Origin: Lachnospiraceae bacterium
Lineage (GTDB): Bacteria; Bacillota; Clostridia; Lachnospirales; Lachnospiraceae
Reading direction: 5' to 3'
Assembly: GCA_910575005.1 (NCBI GenBank)
Contig: CAJTCL010000002.1
Coordinates: 248,001-312,000 of the forward strand
Length of the DNA: 64,000 bases
Numbering within the stretch: the first letter of the stretch is position 1; every line of letters starts with the position of its first letter. Below, in pieces: positions 28,933 to 37,324 of the stretch. A program made the translations under genes and the position numbers. The notes beneath the pieces were generated by a model. It was not told the origin of the DNA. It did no database searches and worked only from the letters and a program-made list of their open reading frames with translations.

Positions 28933-29932
28933 GAAAATAATTCTTCCAGGTCTTTGTATGATACTGATTTTGGTAGTGGTAAATACAGTGATGAATTATG
29001 CTTTAATTCCGTATAGTTATGTGCGGATTATGATGCATCAAATAGAAACAGAGGAGTATGATACCGTTTTTCTGGGAACTTCTCATGGTCTAAATGGTAT
29101 CAGTCCGAAAATAGTGGAGCGTGAAACTGGCAGATCATGTATCAATCTTTGTCTTGGCGGAGAATATCCTAGGGATGCCTATTATCTTTTGCGAAAAGTT
29201 TGTGAGAAAAGTATTCCAAAAAGAGTTGTATATGAGCTGGATGCCTGTTATTGGTGTACCAAGGAAGGGCAGCGCGGGGATTTTAACCGTATCTATTATG
29301 AAATGCCCTGGTCGAAAGCCAAATTAGAATATTTTGCGGCAAAAATGCTGGAACTGGATTTTCGTGCTGCATTGTTTCCCTGGTTTTATTACCGAGGGCA
29401 GTTTAAAGAGATCAAAGAGACGATTGCCTGTAAACAGAGCCAGGATTACAAGGAATATGGCTCTCAAGCTTTTCAGAAACCACATCAGGGGTTTGTGGAT
29501 GGTTTTATTAAGAACAACACCGCGCCAAGCGACAAACCAGAAGAAGAGATAGAATTGTGGAATGAAAAACAGAAAAATCTGGATTCGTTCCGATATTTTG
29601 AGAAGCTTGTCAGTTTTTGCCGCAAGCATAATGTGGAGTTGGTGGTGATTACAACCCCAGTACCTCAGGAGACTTTGGAAAAGCACCAAAAAGAGTATCA
29701 GCAGATGAACGCTTATTTCAGCGCTTATATGCGAGAACGAGGCATACCTTATTGGAATTATAATTTACCAGAATACAAAATGGATGATTTTGACTATAGT
29801 TTACGCATTTTCAGCGATTACGAAGGTCATATGAATGGAGATCAGGCGGAGATTTTTAGCTTACGCCTGTCCAAAGATTTGAATCGAGGAAGTTATGAAG
29901 TGGAAGAAATACACAATAGAGACGACAACTGA
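28919..29932 (+). CDS. Membrane-anchored SGNH-type protein (DltD-like role)
   Basis: This is a 337-residue protein with one N-terminal membrane segment (about 7-28) and an extracellular SGNH-hydrolase-like domain. S55 in LGTSHGL is the candidate nucleophile; D300 and H304 in SDYEGHMNGDQA fit the Asp-His block. The start is set at 28919 because GGCAGGAGG lies 8 bases upstream; an earlier in-frame start would lie well inside the MBOAT gene. DltD and the SGNH partners of MBOAT enzymes complete transfer to the extracellular polymer, and the same role is inferred here. Similarity to DltD itself is not clear. The end overlaps prmA by 38 bp. Confidence 0.75.
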   Translation: MRNFKKIILPGLCMILILVVVNTVMNYALIPYSYVRIMMHQIETEEYDTVFLGTSHGLNGISPKIVERETGRSCINLCLGGEYPRDAYYLLRKVCEKSIPKRVVYELDACYWCTKEGQRGDFNRIYYEMPWSKAKLEYFAAKMLELDFRAALFPWFYYRGQFKEIKETIACKQSQDYKEYGSQAFQKPHQGFVDGFIKNNTAPSDKPEEEIELWNEKQKNLDSFRYFEKLVSFCRKHNVELVVITTPVPQETLEKHQKEYQQMNAYFSAYMRERGIPYWNYNLPEYKMDDFDYSLRIFSDYEGHMNGDQAEIFSLRLSKDLNRGSYEVEEIHNRDDN

Positions 29933-30842
29933 AGCGGAGGATTTTATCAGCAGTATGTTGGCAGATTTGGGTGTTGAGGGAGTGCAGGTTGAGGACAATA
30001 TTCCCTTGTCACAGGCAGATCAGGAGAAAATGTACATTGATATTCTGCCAGAGTTGGCGCCCGATGAAGGCATTGCTTATATCAGTTTTTTTCTGGATGC
30101 CGAACAGGAACAGGAGCAATTTCTGGTGCAGGTACAAAAAGAATTAGAGGAGCTGCAAAACTTTGTGGAGATTGGCACAGCAAAAATCACGCAGGAAGAG
30201 ACCGAGGATAAGGACTGGATTAACAATTGGAAACAGTATTTTACCTCTTTTGCAATTGACGATATTTTGATTAAGCCTACCTGGGAGGAGCATACCACAG
30301 AGGGAGAGTATCGCTGTGTGATTGAGATTGATCCAGGCACTTCTTTTGGAACGGGCAAGCATGAGACCACTCAGCTTTGTATTCGTCAGCTTTTAAAGTA
30401 TATTAAGCCTGGGGATCAGGTGTTGGATGTTGGATGCGGCAGCGGGATTTTATCTGTGGTCAGTTTAAAGCTTGGTGCGAGCCATGTCACAGGTATTGAT
30501 ATTGATCCTATTTGCATGGAAGCAGTGGCAGAAAATATGCAGGTAAACGGCCTGCCGCCAGAAAAGGGCAGCTTTTATCAGGGAAATTTGATTGATGATC
30601 TCAACCTTCAGAGAGAAGTAGGGGGAGAATATGAGATTGTTGTCGCTAATATTTTGGCGGATATTATAATACCCTTGACGCCTGTAATTCCAGAGCGCCT
30701 GAAAAAGGGAGGGCTTTACATTACCAGCGGTATTATTGATTTTAAGGAAGAATCGGTAAAGCAGGCATTGTTAGAGGCAGGTCTTGAAGTGTTGGAAATC
30801 CAACACCAAGGAGAGTGGGTCAGTATTACCGCCAGAAAATAG
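29895..30842 (+). CDS. prmA: Ribosomal protein L11 methyltransferase
   Basis: PrmA methylates ribosomal protein L11 with S-adenosylmethionine in the cytoplasm. The 315 residues have the small N-terminal recognition domain (about 1-90) and a Rossmann methyltransferase domain with VLDVGCGSGILSV as the SAM-binding motif. PGTSFGTGKHETT and the NILADIII motif are diagnostic for PrmA. The start overlaps the end of the SGNH gene. It is followed 15 bp later by rsmE, a conserved pairing in Firmicutes. Confidence 0.96.
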   Translation: MKWKKYTIETTTEAEDFISSMLADLGVEGVQVEDNIPLSQADQEKMYIDILPELAPDEGIAYISFFLDAEQEQEQFLVQVQKELEELQNFVEIGTAKITQEETEDKDWINNWKQYFTSFAIDDILIKPTWEEHTTEGEYRCVIEIDPGTSFGTGKHETTQLCIRQLLKYIKPGDQVLDVGCGSGILSVVSLKLGASHVTGIDIDPICMEAVAENMQVNGLPPEKGSFYQGNLIDDLNLQREVGGEYEIVVANILADIIIPLTPVIPERLKKGGLYITSGIIDFKEESVKQALLEAGLEVLEIQHQGEWVSITARK

Positions 30843-30857
30843 GACAGGAGCAGAGAA

Positions 30858-31589
30858 ATGTTTCAATTTTTTGTAGACCCAAAGCAGATTCGTAAGACAG
30901 ATGTCTTAATTATGGGGAAGGATGTAAACCATATAAAAAATGTGCTTCGCATGCGGCCAGGAGAGCGGGTGCGTGTCAGCGACAATGAGGGGCGGGATTT
31001 TTATTGTCAGATTCGTGAAGTTGGCAGAGAACAAGTTATCCTGGATATATTGGGTGAGGCAGAGGGAACAGAGCCGCCAGTGAAGATTACTTTATTCCAG
31101 GGGCTTCCCAAAGGAGATAAAATGGAGACGGTAATCCAGAAGGCAGTGGAGCTTGGAGTATCTGAAATCATTCCAGTTGCCATGAGAAATTGTGTGGTGA
31201 AGCTTGATCAGAAAAAGGCACAGTCAAAGCAGATAAGATGGCAGGCGATTGCAGAGAGTGCAGCCAAACAGTCTAAACGCAGCCTGATTCCCACAGTGGG
31301 ACCACTGATGCAGTTTCAGGATGCCGCAGCGTATGCAAAAAAATTGGATGTAAGGCTTTTGCCCTATGAAAATCAGCGTGGGATGGCACATACCAGGGAA
31401 GTGCTGCAAAAGATTAAAAAGGGCAGTACAGTGGGGATTTTTATTGGACCAGAGGGCGGTTATGCCTCCGTGGAAATTGAGCAGGTGCAAGAAGAGATGG
31501 AATTGATTTCTCTGGGAAATCGTGTTCTGCGCACAGAGACAGCAGGACTTTGTGCGCTCTCGATGCTGATCTATGCATTGGAGGATTAG
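30858..31589 (+). CDS. rsmE: 16S rRNA (uracil1498-N3)-methyltransferase RsmE
   Basis: RsmE methylates U1498 of 16S rRNA. The 243-residue protein has the N-terminal PUA-like domain (HIKNVLRMRPGERVRV) and a SPOUT methyltransferase domain with the knotted C-terminal motif (IGPEGGYASVEI, LGNRVLRTETA). Length and motifs are normal. It stands between prmA and the cysteine desulfurase with 3 bp to the latter, so the four genes from prmA to thiI are likely one transcript. Confidence 0.96.
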   Translation: MFQFFVDPKQIRKTDVLIMGKDVNHIKNVLRMRPGERVRVSDNEGRDFYCQIREVGREQVILDILGEAEGTEPPVKITLFQGLPKGDKMETVIQKAVELGVSEIIPVAMRNCVVKLDQKKAQSKQIRWQAIAESAAKQSKRSLIPTVGPLMQFQDAAAYAKKLDVRLLPYENQRGMAHTREVLQKIKKGSTVGIFIGPEGGYASVEIEQVQEEMELISLGNRVLRTETAGLCALSMLIYALED

Positions 31590-31592
31590 GAA

Positions 31593-32747
31593 ATGGAAGT
31601 ATATTTTGATAATTCGGCGACAACCCGCTGTTCGGATGGAGCTACAGCGAAGATGATACAGGTATTGTCCGAGGACTATGGCAATCCTTCCTCTCTGCAT
31701 GGAAAGGGAATGGAAGGGGAACAGTATATAAAAGATGCAAGTACAAAGATTGCTAAGACTATGAAGATTAATCCAACAGAGCTAATTTTTACCTCAGGTG
31801 GTACAGAATCAAATAATCTAGCAATTTTAGGGGGCGCTATGGCCAATAAGCGCAGCGGCAGACATCTGATTACCACAAAGATCGAACACCCAGCGGTAGC
31901 GGCGCCCATGAAATTTTTAGAAGAGCAGGGTTTTTCAGTGACATATCTAAATGTAGATCAGGATGGTATGATATCTTTGGAGGAGCTTTTAGAGGCGGTG
32001 ACACCAGAGACTATTTTAGTTTCCATTATGTATGTCAATAATGAGATTGGCGCAGTGGAACCGATTGCAGAAGCTGCAAAAGTGATAAAAGAAAAAAATC
32101 CTGGTGTACTGTTTCATGTAGATGCAATCCAGGCATATGGAAAATATTTGATTTATCCTAAGAAATTGGGAATTGACCTAATGTCTGTCAGTGGCCATAA
32201 GATACATGGGCCTAAGGGAAGCGGATTTTTGTATGTAAAGGAAAAAACGAAACTAAAACCAATTATTTACGGCGGCGGCCAACAGCGAAATCTGCGCTCT
32301 GGCACGGAAAATGTACCAGCTATTGCCGGACTTGGACAGGCGGCATGGGAGGCATATGAAGATCTGCCAGCAAAACAGGAACATCTGTACCAATTAAAGC
32401 AGACCTTACTTCAAGGACTTTCAGATGTAGACTGGGCACATATCAATGGCAGGACAGGGACAGACAGTGCCCCGCATATCGTCAGTCTCAGTGTGGATGG
32501 AGTGCGCAGTGAAGTACTGCTGCATGCGCTAGAGGAGCGAAAGATCTATGTATCGGCGGGCAGCGCTTGTTCTTCCAATAAGCCTGCACCCAGTGCAACA
32601 CTGAAGGCAATTGGCGTCAAACGGGATTATCTGGATTCTACCGTGCGTATCAGTTTTAGTGCGGAGAATACCTTACAGGAAGTGGAATATTGTCTTACAA
32701 ATCTCAAAGAGCTGGTGCCTATGCTTCAAAGATTTACCAGACATTAG
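31593..32747 (+). CDS. Cysteine desulfurase (NifS/IscS family), ThiI partner
   Basis: This PLP enzyme of 384 residues takes sulfur from cysteine as a persulfide. K203 in SGHKIHGPKGSG binds PLP, and C326 in SAGSACSSNK on the mobile loop carries the sulfur. The N-terminus YFDNSATTR is typical. The position directly before thiI matches the NifZ-ThiI pair of Bacillus subtilis, in which this desulfurase supplies sulfur for 4-thiouridine in tRNA without a rhodanese domain. That pairing is inferred from context; general Fe-S supply cannot be excluded. Confidence 0.92.
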   Translation: MEVYFDNSATTRCSDGATAKMIQVLSEDYGNPSSLHGKGMEGEQYIKDASTKIAKTMKINPTELIFTSGGTESNNLAILGGAMANKRSGRHLITTKIEHPAVAAPMKFLEEQGFSVTYLNVDQDGMISLEELLEAVTPETILVSIMYVNNEIGAVEPIAEAAKVIKEKNPGVLFHVDAIQAYGKYLIYPKKLGIDLMSVSGHKIHGPKGSGFLYVKEKTKLKPIIYGGGQQRNLRSGTENVPAIAGLGQAAWEAYEDLPAKQEHLYQLKQTLLQGLSDVDWAHINGRTGTDSAPHIVSLSVDGVRSEVLLHALEERKIYVSAGSACSSNKPAPSATLKAIGVKRDYLDSTVRISFSAENTLQEVEYCLTNLKELVPMLQRFTRH

Positions 32748-32759
32748 AAAGGAAAGCTT

Positions 32760-33938
32760 ATGTTTAAAGCATTTTTAATAAAATACGGGGAGATTGGAAT
32801 TAAGGGCAAGAATCGTCATTTGTTTGAAGATGCATTGGTACATCAGATCAAATATGCCTTAAAGCCAGTGGAAGGTGAATTTCTGATCACCAAAGAGCAG
32901 GGACGGATCTACATTGAAGCACAATCCGAGTTTGATTATGAGGAGACCGTGGAAAGTCTGCAGCATGTATTTGGAATAGTGGGTATCTGTCCAATGGTAG
33001 TCAATGAAGATCAAGGTTTTGAGCAGCTTGCAGCAGATGTGACTGACTATCTTAACAATCGTTATCCCAATAAGAAGAAAACTTTTAAAGTTCATACCAG
33101 ACGTGCGCGCAAGAACTATCCTATGAGTTCTATGGAAGTGAATGCGGCCTTGGGAGAAAAGATTTTGCAGGCATTTCCAGAAATGACAGTGGACGTGCAT
33201 ACACCAGATATTTTGGTAAATGTTGAGATTCGGGCAAAGATCCATATTTATTCAGAAGTAATCCCAGGGCCGGGCGGTATGCCAGTGGGAACCAATGGCA
33301 AGGGGATGCTGTTGTTATCTGGCGGGATTGATAGTCCAGTGGCGGGCTATATGGTCGCTAAGCGCGGAGTAAAGATTGATGCAGTCTATTTTCATGCACC
33401 GCCCTACACCAGTGAACGTGCCAAACAGAAAGTAGTGGATTTGGCAAAGTTGGTAGCAAAATATACAGGTCCTATTTACCTAAAAGTAGTGAATTTTACC
33501 GAAATCCAGATGTATATCTATGAGCAGTGTCCTCATGAGGAATTAACGATTATTATGCGCCGCTACATGATGCGGATTGCGGAGCATTTTGCAGAAGAGA
33601 CAGGTTCTTTAGGTCTGATTACAGGCGAGAGTATTGGACAGGTGGCAAGCCAGACCATGCAGTCTCTGGCAGCGACAAATGAAGTATGCCATATGCCAGT
33701 TTACCGTCCACTGATTGGCTTTGACAAACAGGAGATTGTGGCAGTTTCAGAAAAGATTGGCACTTATGAAACTTCTATTTTGCCCTACGAAGACTGTTGT
33801 ACAATCTTTGTTGCCAAACATCCTGTGACAAAGCCTAGTCTTAAGGTAATCAGGCGTTCTGAGCTGCGGCTCAAAGAAAAGATTGATCAGATGGTTCAGA
33901 CAGCCATTGAGACGGCAGAAACGATTGTGGTGCAGTAA
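32760..33938 (+). CDS. thiI: tRNA 4-thiouridine synthase ThiI (no rhodanese domain)
   Basis: ThiI adenylates U8 of tRNA and inserts sulfur to make 4-thiouridine. The 392 residues contain a ferredoxin-like plus THUMP RNA-binding region (about 1-165) and a PP-loop ATPase domain with LLSGGIDSPVAGYM. The C-terminal LPYEDCCTIF motif is typical. The rhodanese domain found in E. coli ThiI is absent, as in Bacilli and Clostridia, which fits direct sulfur transfer from the desulfurase encoded 12 bp upstream. A role in thiamin synthesis cannot be assumed without the rhodanese part. Confidence 0.95.
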   Translation: MFKAFLIKYGEIGIKGKNRHLFEDALVHQIKYALKPVEGEFLITKEQGRIYIEAQSEFDYEETVESLQHVFGIVGICPMVVNEDQGFEQLAADVTDYLNNRYPNKKKTFKVHTRRARKNYPMSSMEVNAALGEKILQAFPEMTVDVHTPDILVNVEIRAKIHIYSEVIPGPGGMPVGTNGKGMLLLSGGIDSPVAGYMVAKRGVKIDAVYFHAPPYTSERAKQKVVDLAKLVAKYTGPIYLKVVNFTEIQMYIYEQCPHEELTIIMRRYMMRIAEHFAEETGSLGLITGESIGQVASQTMQSLAATNEVCHMPVYRPLIGFDKQEIVAVSEKIGTYETSILPYEDCCTIFVAKHPVTKPSLKVIRRSELRLKEKIDQMVQTAIETAETIVVQ

Positions 33939-34014
33939 TACGAATTTGTTTTTGTTAGCAGAGCTGACTTGCATGCCACAATATGAACGCTGATGGGTTT
34001 TGGAAATACAAAAA

Positions 34015-34040
34015 TACCCCCATGAATTGACTCATGGGGG
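34015..34040 (-). terminator. Terminator of the HPr-like gene
   Basis: CCCCCATGA and TCATGGGGG form a perfect 9-bp stem. Read on the - strand, the hairpin is followed by TATTTTTG, so it ends transcription from the - strand gene. On the + strand there is no T run. Confidence 0.75.
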
Positions 34041-34100
34041 AGATATAAAAATTCTGATGTGTTGTTCGGCTATAAAGCCCCTGCCTGAAAAATGGAAGGA

Positions 34101-34331
34101 TTAAATCAGATATGGCTTTAATGCTTCCATAATCTCGTCCTTGTTAGCCTCAGCATGAATGGCGAGATCAATAGGTTTAGATAAGTCAAGACTGAAAATA
34201 CCCATGATGGATTTTGCGTCAATTACGTATCTTCCAGAAATCAGGTCGAAATCAAACTCAAACTGAGTGATTGCATTTACGAAAGATTTCACCTTGTCAA
34301 TGGAATTTAAAGAAATTTGTACTGTTATCAT
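34101..34331 (-). CDS. HPr-like protein lacking the phosphorylatable histidine
   Basis: This is a 76-residue protein with the HPr fold of the sugar phosphotransferase system. AKSIMGIFSL matches the region around the regulatory serine (Ser46) of HPr, and the C-terminal helix is present. The usual GLHARPA motif with the active histidine is replaced by NSIDKVK, so it cannot act as the normal phosphocarrier. The start is placed at 34331, with AAGGAGGC just upstream on this strand. It stands alone with its own promoter and terminator. A regulatory role, by analogy with Crh-like proteins that also lack the histidine, is an inference. Confidence 0.8.
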   Translation of the reverse strand: MITVQISLNSIDKVKSFVNAITQFEFDFDLISGRYVIDAKSIMGIFSLDLSKPIDLAIHAEANKDEIMEALKPYLI

Positions 34332-34406
34332 TGTAAAAGCCTCCTTCAATAAAAGAAATAGTTGTTGTAAATAATTGTTCCAAATAATCTAACAAATATT
34401 TCCTTT

Positions 34407-34435
34407 ATAGTAACGTCTTTTACAGAAAAAGTCAA
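34407..34435 (-). promoter_or_regulatory. Promoter of the HPr-like gene
   Basis: On the - strand TTGACT (complement of 34430-34435), 17 bases, then TACTAT (complement of 34407-34412). It lies about 75 bp before the start codon. Confidence 0.65.
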
Positions 34436-34510
34436 TGGCACCATAACCAATTTAGAAAAAGAAATGTACGACGTTTTTCGGCAGATTGTCACTGAGAGGA
34501 TGGAAGTAAG

Positions 34511-35905
34511 ATGAGGAAAGCAGCATTACACAATCTGGGCTGTAAAGTAAATGCATATGAGACGGAGAGTATGCAGCAGCTCTTAGAGGAGGCAGGCTAT
34601 AAGATTGTCCCCTTTGATGAGACAGCAGATGTCTATGTGGTGAATACTTGTTCCGTAACAAATATTGCAGACCGTAAATCTAGGCAGATGCTTCACCGTG
34701 CCAAAAAGAGGAATCCAGACAGCGTGGTGGTAGCAGCAGGATGTTATGTGCAGACTGCGATGGAGCAGGCGCTTACCGATGTGGCAGTTGATATTTTGAT
34801 TGGGAATAATAAAAAACATCAACTACCAGAGATGTTGGAGCAATTTTTTGCTGCCAGACAGGAGGAACAGGCCAAAGAAAATGGAGCCGCAAAAGAGCAG
34901 CAGAACCCGAATGTCTGTGACTGTGCAGGGGCTCTGGCAGTGGTGGATATTGCAAAAGAGCATGAATATGAGAAATTATCAGTCAGCCGCACCACAGAGC
35001 ATACCAGGGCTTTTCTCAAGGTTCAGGATGGCTGTAACCAATTTTGCAGTTACTGTATCATTCCATATGCCAGAGGAAGAGTCAGAAGCAGAGCGGTTTC
35101 TGATGTATTACAAGAAGTGCAGCGTCTATCAGCAAGCGGTTGTCGGGAGGTAGTGCTCACAGGAATACATCTCAGTTCTTATGGTATGGATCTAGGCACA
35201 GATTTGCTGTCTCTGGTTCAGAAGGTACATGAAATTTCAGGAATTGCCCGTATTCGTCTTGGTTCGCTGGAACCTAAGATTGTGACGGAGGAATTTGCAC
35301 AGCAGTTGTCAAAACTGCCCAAGCTCTGTCCACATTTTCACCTCTCCCTGCAAAGTGGGTGTGATGCCACATTGCAGCGGATGAATCGCAAATATACTTG
35401 TGAGCAATATGCACAGGGGTGTGAGCTTTTGCGAAAATATTTCGATCATCCAGCGCTTACCACAGATGTAATTGTAGGATTTCCAGGTGAGACAGCGGAA
35501 GAATTTGAGATGACAAGGGCCTTTTTAAAGAAGATTGGCTTTTTTGAAATTCATATTTTTAAATATTCTCTGCGTAAGGGTACACAGGCGGCTAAAATGT
35601 TTAATCAGGTTACAGAAGATGTAAAGCATGACCGCAGTGAACAATTATTTTTTGATCAGGCTCCTAGAAATGAAGCATTTTTAAACTGGTATCAAGACAG
35701 ACAGGTACAGGTATTACTTGAGGAAAAGATTTGTTTTGAGGGAACGGAATATCTTATCGGACATACAAGAGAGTATGTGAAAGCAGCAGTTTTGGCAACA
35801 GGGGCACTGTGTCAAAATCCAGAGAATAAATTGATTACTGGAACGGTAGTTTCCAGGCTGAAAGAAGATGTTTTTCTGTTGGAAGATGTTTCAGAAGAAA
35901 AATAG
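34511..35905 (+). CDS. mtaB: tRNA t6A37 methylthiotransferase MtaB
   Basis: MtaB is a radical SAM enzyme that adds a methylthio group to t6A37 in tRNA. The 464 residues have the N-terminal MTTase domain with three cluster cysteines (NLGCKVNAYET, NTCSVTN, AAGCYVQ). The radical SAM motif is CNQFCSYC followed by IIPYARGRVRSR, and a C-terminal TRAM region completes it. The absence of MiaB-specific features and the HNLGCKVN start favour MtaB. It begins with an ATG 110 bp after the HPr-like promoter region, on the other strand. Confidence 0.93.
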   Translation: MRKAALHNLGCKVNAYETESMQQLLEEAGYKIVPFDETADVYVVNTCSVTNIADRKSRQMLHRAKKRNPDSVVVAAGCYVQTAMEQALTDVAVDILIGNNKKHQLPEMLEQFFAARQEEQAKENGAAKEQQNPNVCDCAGALAVVDIAKEHEYEKLSVSRTTEHTRAFLKVQDGCNQFCSYCIIPYARGRVRSRAVSDVLQEVQRLSASGCREVVLTGIHLSSYGMDLGTDLLSLVQKVHEISGIARIRLGSLEPKIVTEEFAQQLSKLPKLCPHFHLSLQSGCDATLQRMNRKYTCEQYAQGCELLRKYFDHPALTTDVIVGFPGETAEEFEMTRAFLKKIGFFEIHIFKYSLRKGTQAAKMFNQVTEDVKHDRSEQLFFDQAPRNEAFLNWYQDRQVQVLLEEKICFEGTEYLIGHTREYVKAAVLATGALCQNPENKLITGTVVSRLKEDVFLLEDVSEEK

Positions 35906-36022
35906 ATTGAATTTTCCGAACATTTGTAATAAAATAGACAAAAGGAAGTATGCCGCGGGGAAATTAAAATACCAAAGGCATTCTTATTTAGAACGAAAGA
36001 GCAAAAATAAGGGCGTGAAAAT

Positions 36023-36286
36023 ATGCAGGATAAATACAATACTCAATTTTTTAAAGTAGAAAAAGAACAGCAGATCCGGGTGGATGACGTGCTGGAAATC
36101 GTATACAGTGCGCTGCGGGAGAAAGGTTATAACCCGGTGAACCAGATTGTCGGGTATATTATGTCCGGGGACCCTACCTATATAACAAGTCATAGGAATG
36201 CCAGAAGCCTGATTATGAAGGTAGAACGTGATGAATTGGTAGAAGAGGTTTTGCGTCAGTATATTAAGAATAATTCCTGGGAATAG
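36023..36286 (+). CDS. ireB: IreB family regulatory phosphoprotein
   Basis: This is an 87-residue protein of the UPF0297/IreB family. In Enterococcus IreB is a target of the Ser/Thr kinase IreK and affects cell-envelope stress resistance. The family signature is clear: [34 protein letters not shown] and [16 protein letters not shown]. It is the first gene of the conserved Firmicutes series ireB-ruvX-DUF1292. No kinase gene is in the window. Confidence 0.93.
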   Translation: MQDKYNTQFFKVEKEQQIRVDDVLEIVYSALREKGYNPVNQIVGYIMSGDPTYITSHRNARSLIMKVERDELVEEVLRQYIKNNSWE

Positions 36287-36296
36287 GGGGAAGCAG

Positions 36297-36734
36297 ATGC
36301 GAATCATGGGGTTGGACTTTGGTTCAAAGACAGTAGGCGTTGCAGTCAGTGATGCGCTGCTTCTGACCGCACAGGGAGTGGAGACCATACAGAGGAAGTC
36401 ACCTAGTAAGCTTAGACAGACGTTGGCAAGGCTGGAAGCCTTGATTGTGGAGTATCAGGTAGGGCGAATTGTACTTGGGTTTCCTAAGAATATGAATAAT
36501 ACAGAGGGTGAACGTTGTGAGCGGACTTTAGAATTTCGGGAGATGCTTGAGAGACGCTGTGGCTTGGAAGTGATTTTGTGGGACGAGCGTCTGACAACGG
36601 CGGCGGCAGACAGAGTATTGATCGAGAGCGGTGTGCGCAGAGAGAATCGCAAGAGTTATGTAGACCAGATTGCAGCTGTATTGATATTGCAGGGGTATCT
36701 GGATGCATTGGCATTTCAGGGACAACAGTCTTAG
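36297..36734 (+). CDS. ruvX: Holliday junction resolvase-like protein RuvX/YqgF
   Basis: YqgF/RuvX is an RNase H-fold nuclease, essential in several bacteria and linked to pre-16S rRNA 5' end processing and Holliday junctions. The 145 residues show [16 protein letters not shown] with the first catalytic Asp, [14 protein letters not shown], and [12 protein letters not shown] with the second acidic pair. The end has [16 protein letters not shown]. Length is normal. It follows ireB after 10 bp. Confidence 0.95.
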   Translation: MRIMGLDFGSKTVGVAVSDALLLTAQGVETIQRKSPSKLRQTLARLEALIVEYQVGRIVLGFPKNMNNTEGERCERTLEFREMLERRCGLEVILWDERLTTAAADRVLIESGVRRENRKSYVDQIAAVLILQGYLDALAFQGQQS

Positions 36735-36784
36735 GCGGAATTGGATGTAAGTAACAGCCGAAATAGAACAGAATAGGAAATAAT

Positions 36785-37045
36785 ATGGAAAAAGTGATCT
36801 TTCAGTCTCCCCAGAATGGAGAGGCTTTGGAATTTTACGTGGTAGAGCAGACCACGATTGGCGGGGTAAATTACCTGCTGGTGACAGAGGAAGAACAGGG
36901 AGACTGTGATGCTTTTATTTTAAAGGAAGTATCAGAGGATCATCAGACAGAAGCGACTTATGAAATGATTGAATCTGAGGAAGAATTAGAATCCATATTC
37001 AAAGTGTTTGCAGAACTCTTGGAGGATGTGGATCTTACAATTTAA
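36785..37045 (+). CDS. DUF1292 family protein (YrzB-like)
   Basis: This is an 86-residue acidic protein of the DUF1292 family, of unknown function and usually found after ruvX. The family pattern is present: an N-terminal segment with FQSPQNGEALEFYVVEQ, a central beta-rich part, and the end EEELESIFKVFAELLED. In many Firmicutes a Fur-type regulator gene follows; here the next real gene is rnjA. Confidence 0.85.
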   Translation: MEKVIFQSPQNGEALEFYVVEQTTIGGVNYLLVTEEEQGDCDAFILKEVSEDHQTEATYEMIESEEELESIFKVFAELLEDVDLTI

Positions 37046-37324
37046 TTTGGTTATAAAGATTATAACGACAAATCTATAAAGATAGATAAGGTTCCTGGGA
37101 GCAGGGACTGGCAACTGTCTCTAATATGTACAGAAAAATGAGGATGCCAAAGCAGGCAGCATGGAAGATGGTTTTAGCGTATCGGAACATTGATGAGAGA
37201 AAGCACAAGATCATCCGTATTTTGTATGTCTGAAAAGAGACAGAGGTTTTGTACCTGTTGTCTGTTCTAAGAATGGGAAGAAAGACAGATAAGCCAGGGG
37301 ACCGACAGCATTTGGAGGTGCGAT
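37046..37324. other. Gap between the DUF1292 gene and rnjA
   Basis: I see no supported gene here. A 35-codon frame from 37126 (MYRKMRMPKQAAWKM, ending at a TGA near 37233) has no clear ribosome binding site and I do not recognise it. GGAGGT at 37314-37319 is the rnjA ribosome binding site. Confidence 0.5.

Noticed and set aside
37126-37233. 35-codon frame where a Fur-type gene is often found
   Set aside because: It has no winged-helix or metal-site sequence and no clear ribosome binding site.
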